Shown here piece after piece: positions 24,352 to 33,561 of a DNA stretch of 48,894 nt (position 1 is its first letter; every line of letters starts with the position of its first letter). This DNA comes from S015-6 sp964384945 (GTDB taxonomy: Bacteria; Desulfobacterota; DSWW01). The stretch covers positions 1-48,894 of the forward strand of contig CAYLMK010000035.1 in the NCBI GenBank assembly GCA_964384945.1, given 5' to 3'. The position numbers and the translations under genes are program-made. Below the pieces are notes generated by a model. It searched no databases. It was not told the DNA's origin and saw only the letters and a list, made by a program, of their open reading frames with translations.

Positions 24352-25395
24352 CTAGGCCCAGCTCACCCGGTCCTTTCCCCCCTCATCGGGCACCACCCTT
24401 CCGATTCGGAATACGCTCTCTCCCATGCCCTGCAGGCATTGGACGGCCGTTTCGACGTTTTCTTCATCGATGACGACGACCATGCCGATTCCGCAGTTGA
24501 ACGTCCGCAACATCTCGGGCCGTTCGACCTTGGCGACCGCTTCGATTACTCGAAAGATCTCGGGAACGGTCCAGCTTTCCAGATCCAGACGCACACGACA
24601 TCCGGGAGGCAGGACGCGAGGAATGTTCTCGACCAGCCCGCCTCCCGTGATGTGAGCGAGGCCCTTGACCGGAAGCCTGCCCAGCAGCTCCAGAACCGGC
24701 TTCACGTAGATCCGGGTGGGACGAAGCAATTCTTCCCCCAGGGGGACCGAAAGCCCATCCACCCGATCGGCCGGACTGTACCCAAGCTCTTTCGAGAAGA
24801 TCCGCCTTACCAGGGAATAGCCGTTGCTGTGCAGACCGTTCGAGGCGATCCCCACCAGCGCGTCCCCGGGCCGGATGGTCCGGCCATCAATCAGGCGGTC
24901 GCGGTTCACGACCCCGACGCAAAAGCCGGCCAGCTCGTACTCTCCCTCCGGATAGAACGAGGGCATTTCCGCCGTTTCCCCCCCGATCAGCGAGCAGTTG
25001 GCCATCCTGCATCCTTCCGCAATCCCCTGGAGGACCTTTTCCGCGCGGCCGGGATCGAGTCTGCCCGTCGCGAAATAGTCGAGAAAGAAGAGCGGTTCGG
25101 CGCCTTGCACGATCACATCGTTGACGCACATGGCAACCAGGTCGATGCCGATCGTGTCGTGCCTGTCCATCTCGAAGGCGATCCGCAGTTTGGTTCCCAC
25201 GCCGTCCGTGGATGCCACGAGCAATGGCTCGGGGTATCTGCCCAGGTCGATTCCGACCACGCCCCCAAAGCCCCCGATATCCGTCTCAACCTCTTTCCGG
25301 AACGTGGATCTGGCCATGCGGCGGATCGAATCCACAAGACGGTCGGCTGCGTCGATGTCCACACCTGCTTCTTTGTACGTCTTCGGGGGCCTCAT
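24352..25395 (-). CDS. purM: Phosphoribosylformylglycinamidine cyclo-ligase (AIR synthetase)
   Basis: 347 residues. TYKEAGVDIDAADRLVDSI at the N-terminus, GFGGVVGIDLGRYPEPLLVASTDGVGTKLRIA, DLVAMCVNDVIVQGAEPLFFLDYFATG, GGETAEMP, and HITGGGLVENIPRVLP. Catalyses the ATP-dependent closure of FGAM to AIR in purine synthesis. Not linked to other pur genes in the window. Confidence 0.97.
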   Translation of the reverse strand: MRPPKTYKEAGVDIDAADRLVDSIRRMARSTFRKEVETDIGGFGGVVGIDLGRYPEPLLVASTDGVGTKLRIAFEMDRHDTIGIDLVAMCVNDVIVQGAEPLFFLDYFATGRLDPGRAEKVLQGIAEGCRMANCSLIGGETAEMPSFYPEGEYELAGFCVGVVNRDRLIDGRTIRPGDALVGIASNGLHSNGYSLVRRIFSKELGYSPADRVDGLSVPLGEELLRPTRIYVKPVLELLGRLPVKGLAHITGGGLVENIPRVLPPGCRVRLDLESWTVPEIFRVIEAVAKVERPEMLRTFNCGIGMVVVIDEENVETAVQCLQGMGESVFRIGRVVPDEGGKDRVSWA

Positions 25396-26111
25396 CAGGG
25401 GACCTTTCGCGTCGGGTGGAAGGCTCTGTTTCGGGATCCCGTTTCGCGCCCGGGGAAGGAGAGCCTGCGAGCGCGCCCGGGATGCCTGATCGTGGGTCGA
25501 AAAAAGGCTTGATACGGTTTCATGGCTTTGCTATCCTTTTGCGCATCGCAACTTCAGAGGAAGCACCCAAAGGACACCGCCTTGCACGCACAGACCCGCA
25601 AGTCCTTCCGTTCCTGCCTCCTGCCGATCCGAAGCGACACGATCCTCCGCGAGACCGGCGTGCCCGCGCACGGACCCTTCGACACTTCCCGCGGGGAGGC
25701 CGCGAGACGGGCGCTGACATGGGCGGAAGCCTCGACAGGCGCATTGTGCACGCCGCAATCCTGGGTCGCAGATGCTATCACATGCGCCGGGTGCGGAGAA
25801 GCCCCGGTATTCCCGGCCGGTGTTCCGGCGGAGACGATGCAGTCGAGGCGGGGGGTGGTGCGGGATCCCCAGGAATGGAAAAAGATTGGACAGGGACGGG
25901 GAGTGCCGCCGTGCTGCATAGAGACGCAGCGGGCCGGGCCGGGCCGGCGCTCGAAGGGAATTGCATAATGAAAACAAAAAGTTATATGTCCAATGGGGAT
26001 TCCTAGCTCTCGTTTTTTCTCTTGGCATCTCCCTGGTACCCGATTTGCTTGACGCAATCGGGAAAGGCGCTTCGAGTCCGCCTCCATCTCGAACCGAGGG
26101 AAGAACACAGC
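25396..26111. other. Gene-free stretch, no recognised feature
   Basis: About 715 bp between divergent purM and the unknown gene at 26112. Overlapping open frames exist on both strands (for example 25522-25968 plus, 25554-26108 minus), but their composition is arginine/proline/serine-rich without recognisable motifs or ribosome-binding sites. RNase P, SRP and tmRNA landmarks were looked for and not seen. An unrecognised structured RNA cannot be excluded. Confidence 0.35.
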
Positions 26112-26747
26112 ATGGCGGAAATCATCCCCTTCCCGTCCCGGAGAGTCGCCCTTTCAACCGTCGAACAGAATATGGAAGCAAAACCCGCCGAGGGTTTCCT
26201 CGGCGGTCCGTCCGGCAACAAACGCTTGCTGGACCGGATGATCGAGGAAATCGCCGAGCTTTACGAGGAACCCCCCGAGGTGGAATGCACGTACTGCCGA
26301 TTCGATCTTCGAGACGAGGGGAGCGACACGGAGCCCCTGGAGATCGACTTTGCCTCCCTCACGGAACTGGTCGTATTCAGCCCCGAGATTCAAGGACAGT
26401 CCCTGAATGGATCGGAATCGGAAAAGACCCCGCGTGGTCCGGTCCATTGGGGGGACGTTTTTCTCAAGTGCGGAGATGTCTACCCTTTTCTTCTCACCGT
26501 CTACACGGAAGAGTACGTGAGCCGTCAGCTTGCCCGTCACGGTGAAAAGATCATGCCCTCCCCCAAGGATATCGTTCTTTCCCGGGAAGAACTCTCCCCT
26601 GCGGACATCATCCGGGCGGTCATCAAGTGGGCCAATCTCTACAGCCCGCAGCAACGAGGAAAAGGGGTCCGCCTGGAGAGCGACGCGGTCCTCAGGGACC
26701 TCATCTGCGACCCCGGTATTGAGGTGGTCGTGGCCGAACCGTCCTGA
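26112..26747 (+). CDS. Protein of unknown function
   Basis: 211 residues, acidic, no signal peptide or membrane segment. It opens MAEIIPFPSRRVALSTVEQ, has a single CTYC motif near residue 55, and a moderately conserved-looking C-terminal half (GDVYPFLLTVYTEEYVSRQLARHG, ADIIRAVIKWANLYSP). The ATG is preceded by GAGGGAAG. No family recognised. Convergent with lgt, 18 bp apart. Confidence 0.7.
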   Translation: MAEIIPFPSRRVALSTVEQNMEAKPAEGFLGGPSGNKRLLDRMIEEIAELYEEPPEVECTYCRFDLRDEGSDTEPLEIDFASLTELVVFSPEIQGQSLNGSESEKTPRGPVHWGDVFLKCGDVYPFLLTVYTEEYVSRQLARHGEKIMPSPKDIVLSREELSPADIIRAVIKWANLYSPQQRGKGVRLESDAVLRDLICDPGIEVVVAEPS

Positions 26748-26765
26748 TCCGGCGGCGCGCCGGAT

Positions 26766-27602
26766 TCAGTCGGCGGCGGCACGGCCCGTTCGGGTCATCC
26801 TCAGGATGCACCAGGCCGCCAGCAGACAGCCCAGCACCGCCATGCCCACCCATTGCGTCGCAGCCAGGTTCCACGGTGGAATACGCCGGAGGTCGTCGCG
26901 CAGGAAGTCGAGAAGGAAGCGCGATCCGGCGTAGAGGCCGGCACCGACGAGGAAGCGGGCCCCGGGGGACTTCTTCAGGTTCGATGAAAGCGCCAGAAGC
27001 AGAAGGAAGATCAGAAAACAGGAGACCGCCGAGTAGAGCTGGGAAGGGTGCACCGGCAAGGATGCCTCCGCATCCGGGCCGATCCAGCCTTGACTCAGGT
27101 GACGGTTGAACGCAAAACTCCCCTTTGGAAACGATACGCCCCACGGCAGCAGGGTCCTTTGCCCGAATGCGGTTCCATTGAGGAAGTCGCCTACCCGGAT
27201 GATCGCGATCCCCAGGATGCCATAGGGCACATAGGTGTCGAAATAGGCCGACAAGGGCTGCCTCTTGACGACAAGGTAGGCCAGGCACCCCAGCACCCCG
27301 CCGATCGCTCCTCCGTACGTGCCCAGGCTTCCCTCCCAGAGCTTGATCAGGCGAAGCGGATGGCTGAAATAGAATCCCGGATTCTCGAAAAAAGCATACA
27401 TGCGTGCACCCAGGATCACCCCGATCAGGCCGAAAAAGGTCATGTTCAGCCCGGTTTCCACGGGAAGGCCCTCCCGCTGGGCGGCTCGGGTTCCCAGGTA
27501 GATGCCCAGCACCAGGGCGACCGTGATGGAAAAGAAGACCGAGTAGATGAGAATCTTGGTTTCTGAGAACGGTACGGGGATCACGAACAGAACCGGATGC
27601 AA
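26766..27602 (-). CDS. lgt: Prolipoprotein diacylglyceryl transferase
   Basis: About 278 residues, polytopic membrane protein. Signatures: HPVLFVIP near the N-terminus, IGVILGARMYAFFENPGFYFSHPL, LWEGSLGTYGGAIGGVLG, RVGDFLNGTAFG (Lgt motif, usually GRxGNFxNxE), LPWGVSFPKGSFA and HPSQLY. Transfers diacylglycerol to lipobox cysteines. TTG 27602 is chosen because GGAGG lies 6 nt upstream and it yields the family N-terminus MHPVLF; ATG 27635 is an alternative. The OmpA-like lipoprotein at 3859 is a plausible substrate. Confidence 0.9.
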   Translation of the reverse strand: MHPVLFVIPVPFSETKILIYSVFFSITVALVLGIYLGTRAAQREGLPVETGLNMTFFGLIGVILGARMYAFFENPGFYFSHPLRLIKLWEGSLGTYGGAIGGVLGCLAYLVVKRQPLSAYFDTYVPYGILGIAIIRVGDFLNGTAFGQRTLLPWGVSFPKGSFAFNRHLSQGWIGPDAEASLPVHPSQLYSAVSCFLIFLLLLALSSNLKKSPGARFLVGAGLYAGSRFLLDFLRDDLRRIPPWNLAATQWVGMAVLGCLLAAWCILRMTRTGRAAAD

Positions 27603-27774
27603 GGGAACCCTCCCGATGTGCGGGGGAAGCCCCATTGTTTCGAATCGCAGCGTTCCTTGTCAATCAGGACAGGGGGGAAACGGGGGAGAAGGCCTTGAGC
27701 CGGTCGCGCTTACAGGATATGCTCAAAAGGGCTTGGCGGATGCGTTGCGGGATGTCTTGCGAAAAGGACGCGGC

Positions 27775-28953
27775 ATGAGCGGACACAGACCGGCTCGCGG
27801 GCGGATTCCGAAACTGGTGCAGGGGATGAAGCCTTTCCTGGCCATGGAAATCATGGAAAAGGCGCAGGAGCTCGAGGCCCGGGGACGGCACATCATCCAT
27901 CTGGAGATCGGAGAGCCGGATTTCGAGACGCCTGCCTGCGTGCGGGAAGCTTGTATTCGAGCCTTGAGGGACCGGAGATCGCAGTATACCCACAGCCTGG
28001 GGCTCCTGGAACTCCGCGAGGAAATTTGCAGGGAATACGAAGAACGCTACAAGGTCAGGATCACGCCCAATCGAATCCTGGTCACCTCCGGCACCAGCCC
28101 GGCCATGCTCCTTGCCTTCTCGGTCCTGTGCCATCCGGGCGAGGAGGTCATCCTGTCGGATCCCCATTATCCCTGCTATCCGAATTTCGTCCGCTACGTG
28201 GGCGGAAGGGTCCGGACCGTCCCGGTCTACGAAAGGGAAGGCTTTCAATACTCCCTGGAGGCGGTTCGCGAGGCCCTGGGGAAGAGGACCCGGGCGATCG
28301 TGGTGAATTCGCCCGCAAACCCGACCGGGACCGTGATCCCGGCCGAGACCCTGGGCGGGCTCGCCCGGCTGGGGCCCACGCTGGTTTCCGACGAGATCTA
28401 CCACGGGCTCGTCTACGAAGGCGAGGCCCACAGCGCACTCGAATACACGCAGGATGCATTCGTGCTCAACGGCTTCTCCAAGCTCTACGCCATGACCGGC
28501 TGGCGCCTTGGATATGTCGTTTCCCCGGAGCCGTTCATGCGCTCCCTACAGACGCTTCAGCAGAACTTCTTCATTTCCGCAAATTCCTTTGTCCAATGGG
28601 CGGCTCTTGCGGCGCTGCGTGAAGCGAGGCAGGAGGTGGAGTCGATGTGCAGGGTCTACAATGAGCGGAGAAGCCTCCTCGTGGCAGGTCTGCGCAAGCT
28701 CGGGTTCGGCATCGAGGTGGAACCCACCGGCGCCTTTTACGTCCTGGCCGACGCACGGCGATTTTGTACGGACTCCAGGCGCTTTGCCTTCGAAATTCTC
28801 GAGCGGGCAGGGGTGGGCACGACGCCGGGCATTGATTTCGGTCCCAACGGGGAGGGATACATCCGGTTCACGTATGCAAACTCGAGAGAGAACATCGAGG
28901 AGGCCCTGGAGAGAATCGCAGGGTTTTTGAAAGGCCGCGAGGGCTCCGCGTGA
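27775..28953 (+). CDS. Class I/II PLP-dependent aminotransferase
   Basis: 392 residues. IIHLEIGEPDFETP, YTHSLGLLELREEICREYEERY, NSPANPTGTVIP, LVSDEIYHGLVYEG and FSKLYAMTGWRLGY with the Schiff-base lysine, plus IRFTYANSRENIEEAL at the C-terminus. Fold-type I aminotransferase of the AspC/AlaT-like group; substrate cannot be assigned. ATG 27775 follows AAGGA. First gene of an operon with engB, murI and plsB. Confidence 0.94.
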   Translation: MSGHRPARGRIPKLVQGMKPFLAMEIMEKAQELEARGRHIIHLEIGEPDFETPACVREACIRALRDRRSQYTHSLGLLELREEICREYEERYKVRITPNRILVTSGTSPAMLLAFSVLCHPGEEVILSDPHYPCYPNFVRYVGGRVRTVPVYEREGFQYSLEAVREALGKRTRAIVVNSPANPTGTVIPAETLGGLARLGPTLVSDEIYHGLVYEGEAHSALEYTQDAFVLNGFSKLYAMTGWRLGYVVSPEPFMRSLQTLQQNFFISANSFVQWAALAALREARQEVESMCRVYNERRSLLVAGLRKLGFGIEVEPTGAFYVLADARRFCTDSRRFAFEILERAGVGTTPGIDFGPNGEGYIRFTYANSRENIEEALERIAGFLKGREGSA

Positions 28954-28985
28954 GTGGCGGAAAGGCAGGCGGCCTTCGGAAGGGG

Positions 28986-29651
28986 ATGCCGGTGAAGGTT
29001 GCGTCGGTCGAGCTGGAAGAGCGATGCCGGGGCCCGAAGGAATTCCCCCGGTTCCCCCTTCCGGAGATTGCCTTCGCGGGGAGGTCGAACGTGGGCAAAT
29101 CTTCGCTGATCAATACCCTCCTGACGCGCAGACGCCTCGTCGGGGTGAGTGCGACACCGGGCAAGACGCGTTCCATCGACTTCCTCCGCGTGAACGACGC
29201 CTTTCGGTTCGTGGATCTGCCGGGATACGGATACGCCAAGGTCCCGAAGACGGTCCAGGAGGCCTGGAAGAAACTGGTCGACGCCTACCTGGTCCGCCGG
29301 GAGACGCTTGCCGGCGTCGTCTGGATCCTGGATATCCGGCGGGAGTTGTCCGCCTTGGATCGAATGCTGCACGGTTGGCTTTGCGCATACGGCATTCCTT
29401 ACATCGCGGTAGGTACGAAGGCGGACAAGCTGTCCCTCGGCGAAAGGACGAAGCGAAGAGAGGCGCTGCGCAGATCCATCGATCCGGATGCGGACCTTGT
29501 CCTGTTCTCCGCCAAGACCGGCCTTGGAAAGGATGTGTTGTGGAAGAGGATACGGGCCGCCTTGGCACATCATGCCTCATCGAATGCCTCCCGGGAGATC
29601 CTCGACGGTTCACTCGATGAACAAGGGCCGAGGGGTCCCGACTGTCCGTGA
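28986..29651 (+). CDS. engB: Ribosome biogenesis GTPase YsxC/EngB
   Basis: 221 residues. G1 GRSNVGKSSLIN, G2 region TPGKTRSIDF, G3 DLPGYGYAKVP, G4 GTKADKLS, G5 SAKTG. Assembles the 50S subunit. ATG 28986 fits the family N-terminus; a GTG at 28950 overlapping the aminotransferase stop (GTGA) is also possible and would add 12 residues. The C-terminal tail after residue about 195 is non-conserved. Confidence 0.96.
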   Translation: MPVKVASVELEERCRGPKEFPRFPLPEIAFAGRSNVGKSSLINTLLTRRRLVGVSATPGKTRSIDFLRVNDAFRFVDLPGYGYAKVPKTVQEAWKKLVDAYLVRRETLAGVVWILDIRRELSALDRMLHGWLCAYGIPYIAVGTKADKLSLGERTKRREALRRSIDPDADLVLFSAKTGLGKDVLWKRIRAALAHHASSNASREILDGSLDEQGPRGPDCP

Positions 29652-29734
29652 CGGGCAACGAGAGAGCCAGAACATGCCTGCGGCCCGGGGGGGACGAGAA
29701 AGCGCCCCCCGCCGCAAGGGAGGATCTGCCGGCA

Positions 29735-30544
29735 ATGAACAAGGGACCTATCGGGGTGTTCGACTCGGGGGTCGGAGGCCTGACCGTTCTCAAGCAGTTG
29801 AGCTTGCGCATGCCGCACGAGAGACTCATCTACCTGGGAGATACGGCGAGGCTCCCTTACGGGACGAAGTCGCAGGAGACCGTTCTCAAGTACTCCATGC
29901 GCAATGCCGCCTTTCTTTTGGAAAAGGGTGTAAAATGTCTGGTGGTGGCCTGCAACACGGCCTCGTCGCTCGCCTTGGAGGGACTCAAGAGGCGGCTGGA
30001 TATGCCCGTGATCGGTGTGATCGAGCCGGGGGCGAGGAAGGCGGTTTCGGCCACGCGGCGCAGGAGGGTGGGCGTGATCGGCACGCTGGCGACCGTGCGC
30101 AGCAGGGCCTACGAAAAGGCGATCGAAGAATACGGAGGCGATATCGAGGTCACCTCCGTTCCGTGTCCTCTGTTCGTGGCCTTGGTCGAGGAAGGATGGA
30201 CGGATGACGAAGTCACCTATCGGGTGGCCGAGCGTTACCTTCGTCCCCTTCAGGAGAAGGCGATCGACGTGCTGGTGCTGGGGTGTACCCACTACCCGCT
30301 GCTCAAGAGCGTTCTGTCCGCGGTGGTGGGGAAGGGGGTTGCCCTGGTGGATTCGGCGGAAGAGGCGGCGAACGAAGTGGCGGCCTCCCTGCGGGAGCAG
30401 GGCCTGGAATCGGGGGAACAAGGAATCGGAGAACGCTCTGCGCCCACCATCTGCCTGACGGATCGTTCCCTTCACTTCCTGGAACTCGGCGAGAGGATAC
30501 TCGAGATTCCACTGAAGGAGGTTGAGTATGTGGACCTGGGGTGA
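29735..30544 (+). CDS. murI: Glutamate racemase
   Basis: 269 residues. GVFDSGVGGLTVLKQL, IYLGDTARLPYGTKS, VVACNTASSLAL (first catalytic Cys) and VLGCTHYPLLKS (second catalytic Cys). Supplies D-glutamate for peptidoglycan. Start ATG follows GGGAGG. The stop overlaps the plsB start (GTGA). Confidence 0.97.
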   Translation: MNKGPIGVFDSGVGGLTVLKQLSLRMPHERLIYLGDTARLPYGTKSQETVLKYSMRNAAFLLEKGVKCLVVACNTASSLALEGLKRRLDMPVIGVIEPGARKAVSATRRRRVGVIGTLATVRSRAYEKAIEEYGGDIEVTSVPCPLFVALVEEGWTDDEVTYRVAERYLRPLQEKAIDVLVLGCTHYPLLKSVLSAVVGKGVALVDSAEEAANEVAASLREQGLESGEQGIGERSAPTICLTDRSLHFLELGERILEIPLKEVEYVDLG

Positions 30545-33216
30545 TCGTGAAACGTCCGGTTGACATTCCGGAGATGCGCAAGACGGCCCGCCAACGGGGC
30601 CGGAGAGCCGCCAAGCCCTTCTTCCGAGAAGGGCACGCCGTGGGTCCGAGTCCCTGGCGGGAGATGCACGGCCGATACGGGCTGCTTCTGCGCGCCTTCT
30701 TCAAGAGGTTTTTCCGGCCGATACGCCTCTCTGCGTGGCAGGAGAACAGGCTCAAGCAGCTCAATGAGACGGGTCTGGTCATCTATGTCATGGAGAGGGC
30801 GAGCCTGCTGCACTACCTGTTTTTGAACTATACCTGCCTGCGGCTCCAATTGCCCCTGGCATGCTACGGCAACGGGGTGGCCTCCTTTGCCTTCTTTCAG
30901 CCTGTCGGCAAGGCGCTGCGCCTCTTCCGGGCATGGATGAGGAGAAGATTCGCAGAGCAACGGGAACCCTCGGGTTCCGATCCGGGGCTGCCTGCGGACG
31001 GCGCGATGGAGAGGCGCAGCATGGTGTTCTTCCTGCGTCGCCATCGGAGATTCGGAAGAAGAGGCAACACAGAGGCCCGGGAATTCCTGGAAGGGTTGCT
31101 CAGGTTCCAGTCTGAATGCCGTCGACCCGTCTTTCTCCTACCCATGGGCATTCTCTGGGGAAAGGGGCCGGAACGGATGCGGAAAGGGCTTCTGGATGTC
31201 TTTCTTGGACGGAAAGATGCGCCGGGGCATTTTCGACAGATTCTCCTTCTGTTGCGGTATTCGGGCAGTTCCATGCTGACCATGGGGCAGGTGATGAACC
31301 TGCAGGAGTTCTGGAATGCGAATGTGCATCTCGAAAAGGACCTCGTGCTCAAGAAGATCCGCTGGAATCTCCATCGGGAACTCGACCTGGCCAAGAAACA
31401 GATCACCGGTCCGAGCATCAAACCGCGGAAATACATGCTGGAGTCCATCCTGAGCAGCCGGACGCTTCGAGGCCAGGCCCGGGAGATCGCCCGCTCGGAG
31501 GGGAAATCCTTCGAAAAGATCATGAAGCGGGCCGAGAAATACGCGGACGAGATCGCCGCGGACTACAGGATCACCTACATCGAGTTTCTGAACCTGCTGC
31601 TCACATGGGTGTGGAACAACATCTACAGCGGGTTTTGGGTCGACATGAAGGGACTCGAGAGGGTCAAGGCTGCGGTTCGAAAAGGCTCGGTGATCCTCAT
31701 GCCCAGCCACAAGAGCCATCTCGACTATCTCGTGCTTTCCTACGTCTTCTATCACAATGACCTGCCCCCTCCGCACATTGCGGCCGGGGTGAACCTTTCC
31801 TTCTGGCCCCTGGGACACATTTTCCGCAAGGCGGGGGCGTTCTTCATACGCAGGACGATCCGCGGGCAGAAGCTCTATGCGGCCGTCTTCAGTGCCTACC
31901 TGCGCAAGTTGCTGCGGGAAGGCTACGTGCAGGAATTCTTCCTGGAAGGAACCCGAAGCCGGTCCGGAAAGCTTCTGCATCCCAAATTGGGCATGCTCTC
32001 CATGGAACTGGACGCCTACGCGGAGGGGGTTTCGGAGGACCTGCAGCTCGTTCCCATATCGATCACCTACGAGAAGATCGTCGAGGAATCGAGCTACACG
32101 CAGGAATTGGGCGGGGCAAAAAAGGAGAAGGAAGGCCTCCTGGGCCTGCTGAAGACAAGACGCGTCCTGAAGAAGAAATACGGTCGGGTCTACATCCAGT
32201 TTGCGCCGCCCCTGTCCGTCCGGGAATACCTTCAGGAAAAGCAGTCGGATCTGGCCGGCATGGATGGGGTTCGGCGTCGGGCCATGGCGGAGGATATGGC
32301 CCTCCGGGTCTGCTACGCGATCAACCAGGTCACAACCGTGACACCGTCCGCCCTGGCCGCCACCGTCCTGTTGAATCACCCGAAGCGCGGAATTGCGCTG
32401 CCGGACTTGACGAAGCAAGCCTCCTTTCTGCTTGGCCTGCTGCAGGACCTGGGTGCAAGGCGGTCGTTGGCGCTCAAGAACCTGCCCTGGGCCGTCGAGG
32501 AAGCGCTGGAAGGATTCGTGGGCGACAAGATCGTGCAGAGGTGGGATGACATGGGAGGGCCGATCTATACGCTCGATGACGGCAAGAGGATCATCCTGGA
32601 CTATTACAAGAACAACATCCTTCATTTTTTCCTGCCCTTCTCTCTGGCCGCCAATGTGTTTCGCCTGTACGGAACGGACCGGCTGTCCGAGGCGAGGTTT
32701 GTTTCGGGGCTCGGCATCTTCGTGGAGCTATTCTCCCGAGAGTTCCTGTTTCCCCGTGAAGATCCCGTCGGTTCCTACTGGGGGGTGGTACGGGAGCAGT
32801 TCGTTACGAGAAGAGGGTACCTGGAGATCGGGGAGTCGAGCGAGATCGGTCTGCGCGAACCCGCTCTCCTGGAATACCTCGGGCGACTCGTGGCGAACTA
32901 CTTTGAGTCCTACTACGTCTTTTTCAGCGCATCCGAGAGCCTTCTCGGCTCCGAGGAACGCGAGGAGAGGGATTTCCTCAACCAGGTGCTCCGATGGAGC
33001 GACGGGCTGTACCGCAAGGGGGACCTCTTACGCCGGGAATCCCGTTCCAGCCTGGTCTTTCGCAACGCCCTCGAATGCATGGTCTCGCAGGGCTGCATCC
33101 GGCGGACGAAAGGCAAAGGCGGCGCGGTGCTGCGTTTTGAGGGCGCCGGCCGGCAGAAGGCCGGCGAATACAGAGAAGTTCTTTCCCGCCTTCTTTTCTC
33201 GGAAGACGTCCACTGA
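30541..33216 (+). CDS. plsB: Glycerol-3-phosphate 1-O-acyltransferase (PlsB family)
   Basis: 891 residues, membrane-associated enzyme making lysophosphatidic acid. Acyltransferase motifs: I PSHKSHLDYLVL (HX4D), II GAFFIRR, III FFLEGTRSRSGK, IV LVPISITYEKI. Length is near that of PlsB rather than the small PlsY. GTG start coupled to murI by overlap. A TTGACA promoter for the next operon lies four bases after its stop. Confidence 0.94.
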   Translation: MIVKRPVDIPEMRKTARQRGRRAAKPFFREGHAVGPSPWREMHGRYGLLLRAFFKRFFRPIRLSAWQENRLKQLNETGLVIYVMERASLLHYLFLNYTCLRLQLPLACYGNGVASFAFFQPVGKALRLFRAWMRRRFAEQREPSGSDPGLPADGAMERRSMVFFLRRHRRFGRRGNTEAREFLEGLLRFQSECRRPVFLLPMGILWGKGPERMRKGLLDVFLGRKDAPGHFRQILLLLRYSGSSMLTMGQVMNLQEFWNANVHLEKDLVLKKIRWNLHRELDLAKKQITGPSIKPRKYMLESILSSRTLRGQAREIARSEGKSFEKIMKRAEKYADEIAADYRITYIEFLNLLLTWVWNNIYSGFWVDMKGLERVKAAVRKGSVILMPSHKSHLDYLVLSYVFYHNDLPPPHIAAGVNLSFWPLGHIFRKAGAFFIRRTIRGQKLYAAVFSAYLRKLLREGYVQEFFLEGTRSRSGKLLHPKLGMLSMELDAYAEGVSEDLQLVPISITYEKIVEESSYTQELGGAKKEKEGLLGLLKTRRVLKKKYGRVYIQFAPPLSVREYLQEKQSDLAGMDGVRRRAMAEDMALRVCYAINQVTTVTPSALAATVLLNHPKRGIALPDLTKQASFLLGLLQDLGARRSLALKNLPWAVEEALEGFVGDKIVQRWDDMGGPIYTLDDGKRIILDYYKNNILHFFLPFSLAANVFRLYGTDRLSEARFVSGLGIFVELFSREFLFPREDPVGSYWGVVREQFVTRRGYLEIGESSEIGLREPALLEYLGRLVANYFESYYVFFSASESLLGSEEREERDFLNQVLRWSDGLYRKGDLLRRESRSSLVFRNALECMVSQGCIRRTKGKGGAVLRFEGAGRQKAGEYREVLSRLLFSEDVH

Positions 33217-33220
33217 GTTT

Positions 33221-33250
33221 TTGACACCAACCGTTCGAAAATGCTACTTT
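33221..33250 (+). promoter_or_regulatory. Candidate promoter of the oxidoreductase operon
   Basis: A perfect TTGACA (33221-33226) with TACTTT (33245-33250) 18 nt downstream; leader about 40 nt to the ferredoxin ATG. The -10 is weak. Confidence 0.45.
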
Positions 33251-33295
33251 TTCCTGATACGCGAACCTCGAGACGACAGGAGAGGACGATCCGGG

Positions 33296-33499
33296 ATGGC
33301 CAAGGTATTCATCGACCGAGAGCGCTGCAAGGGCTGTCATTTCTGCATTGCGGTGTGTCCCAAGAAGATCATGGTGGTCGAGACCGGCTACAATCAGAAA
33401 GGGTACCCACCGGTTCGCATTACCGAAATCGAGGCGTGCACGGGCTGTGCGCTGTGCGCGGAAATGTGCCCGGATGTCTGCATCCGTGTTTGGCGCTAG
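33296..33499 (+). CDS. 2-oxoacid:ferredoxin oxidoreductase, ferredoxin-like delta subunit
   Basis: 67 residues with two 4Fe-4S clusters: CKGCHFCIAVCPKK and CTGCALCAEMCPDVC. Passes electrons from the catalytic subunits to ferredoxin. GAGG precedes the ATG. First of four subunit genes (delta, alpha, beta, gamma). Confidence 0.95.
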   Translation: MAKVFIDRERCKGCHFCIAVCPKKIMVVETGYNQKGYPPVRITEIEACTGCALCAEMCPDVCIRVWR

Positions 33500-33561
33500 G
33501 CGGACCCGGTCGCATCCGGAAGATCGGTGTCGAAAGACGATTCCAAGAGAAGAGAGACTCC

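Noticed and set aside
25522..25968. 148-codon plus-strand frame and overlapping minus-strand frames
   Set aside because: No motifs, no ribosome-binding site, arginine/proline/serine-rich as expected of random GC-rich frames.
31138..32625. 495-codon minus-strand frame
   Set aside because: Antisense of plsB; the plus-strand protein has all four acyltransferase motifs.
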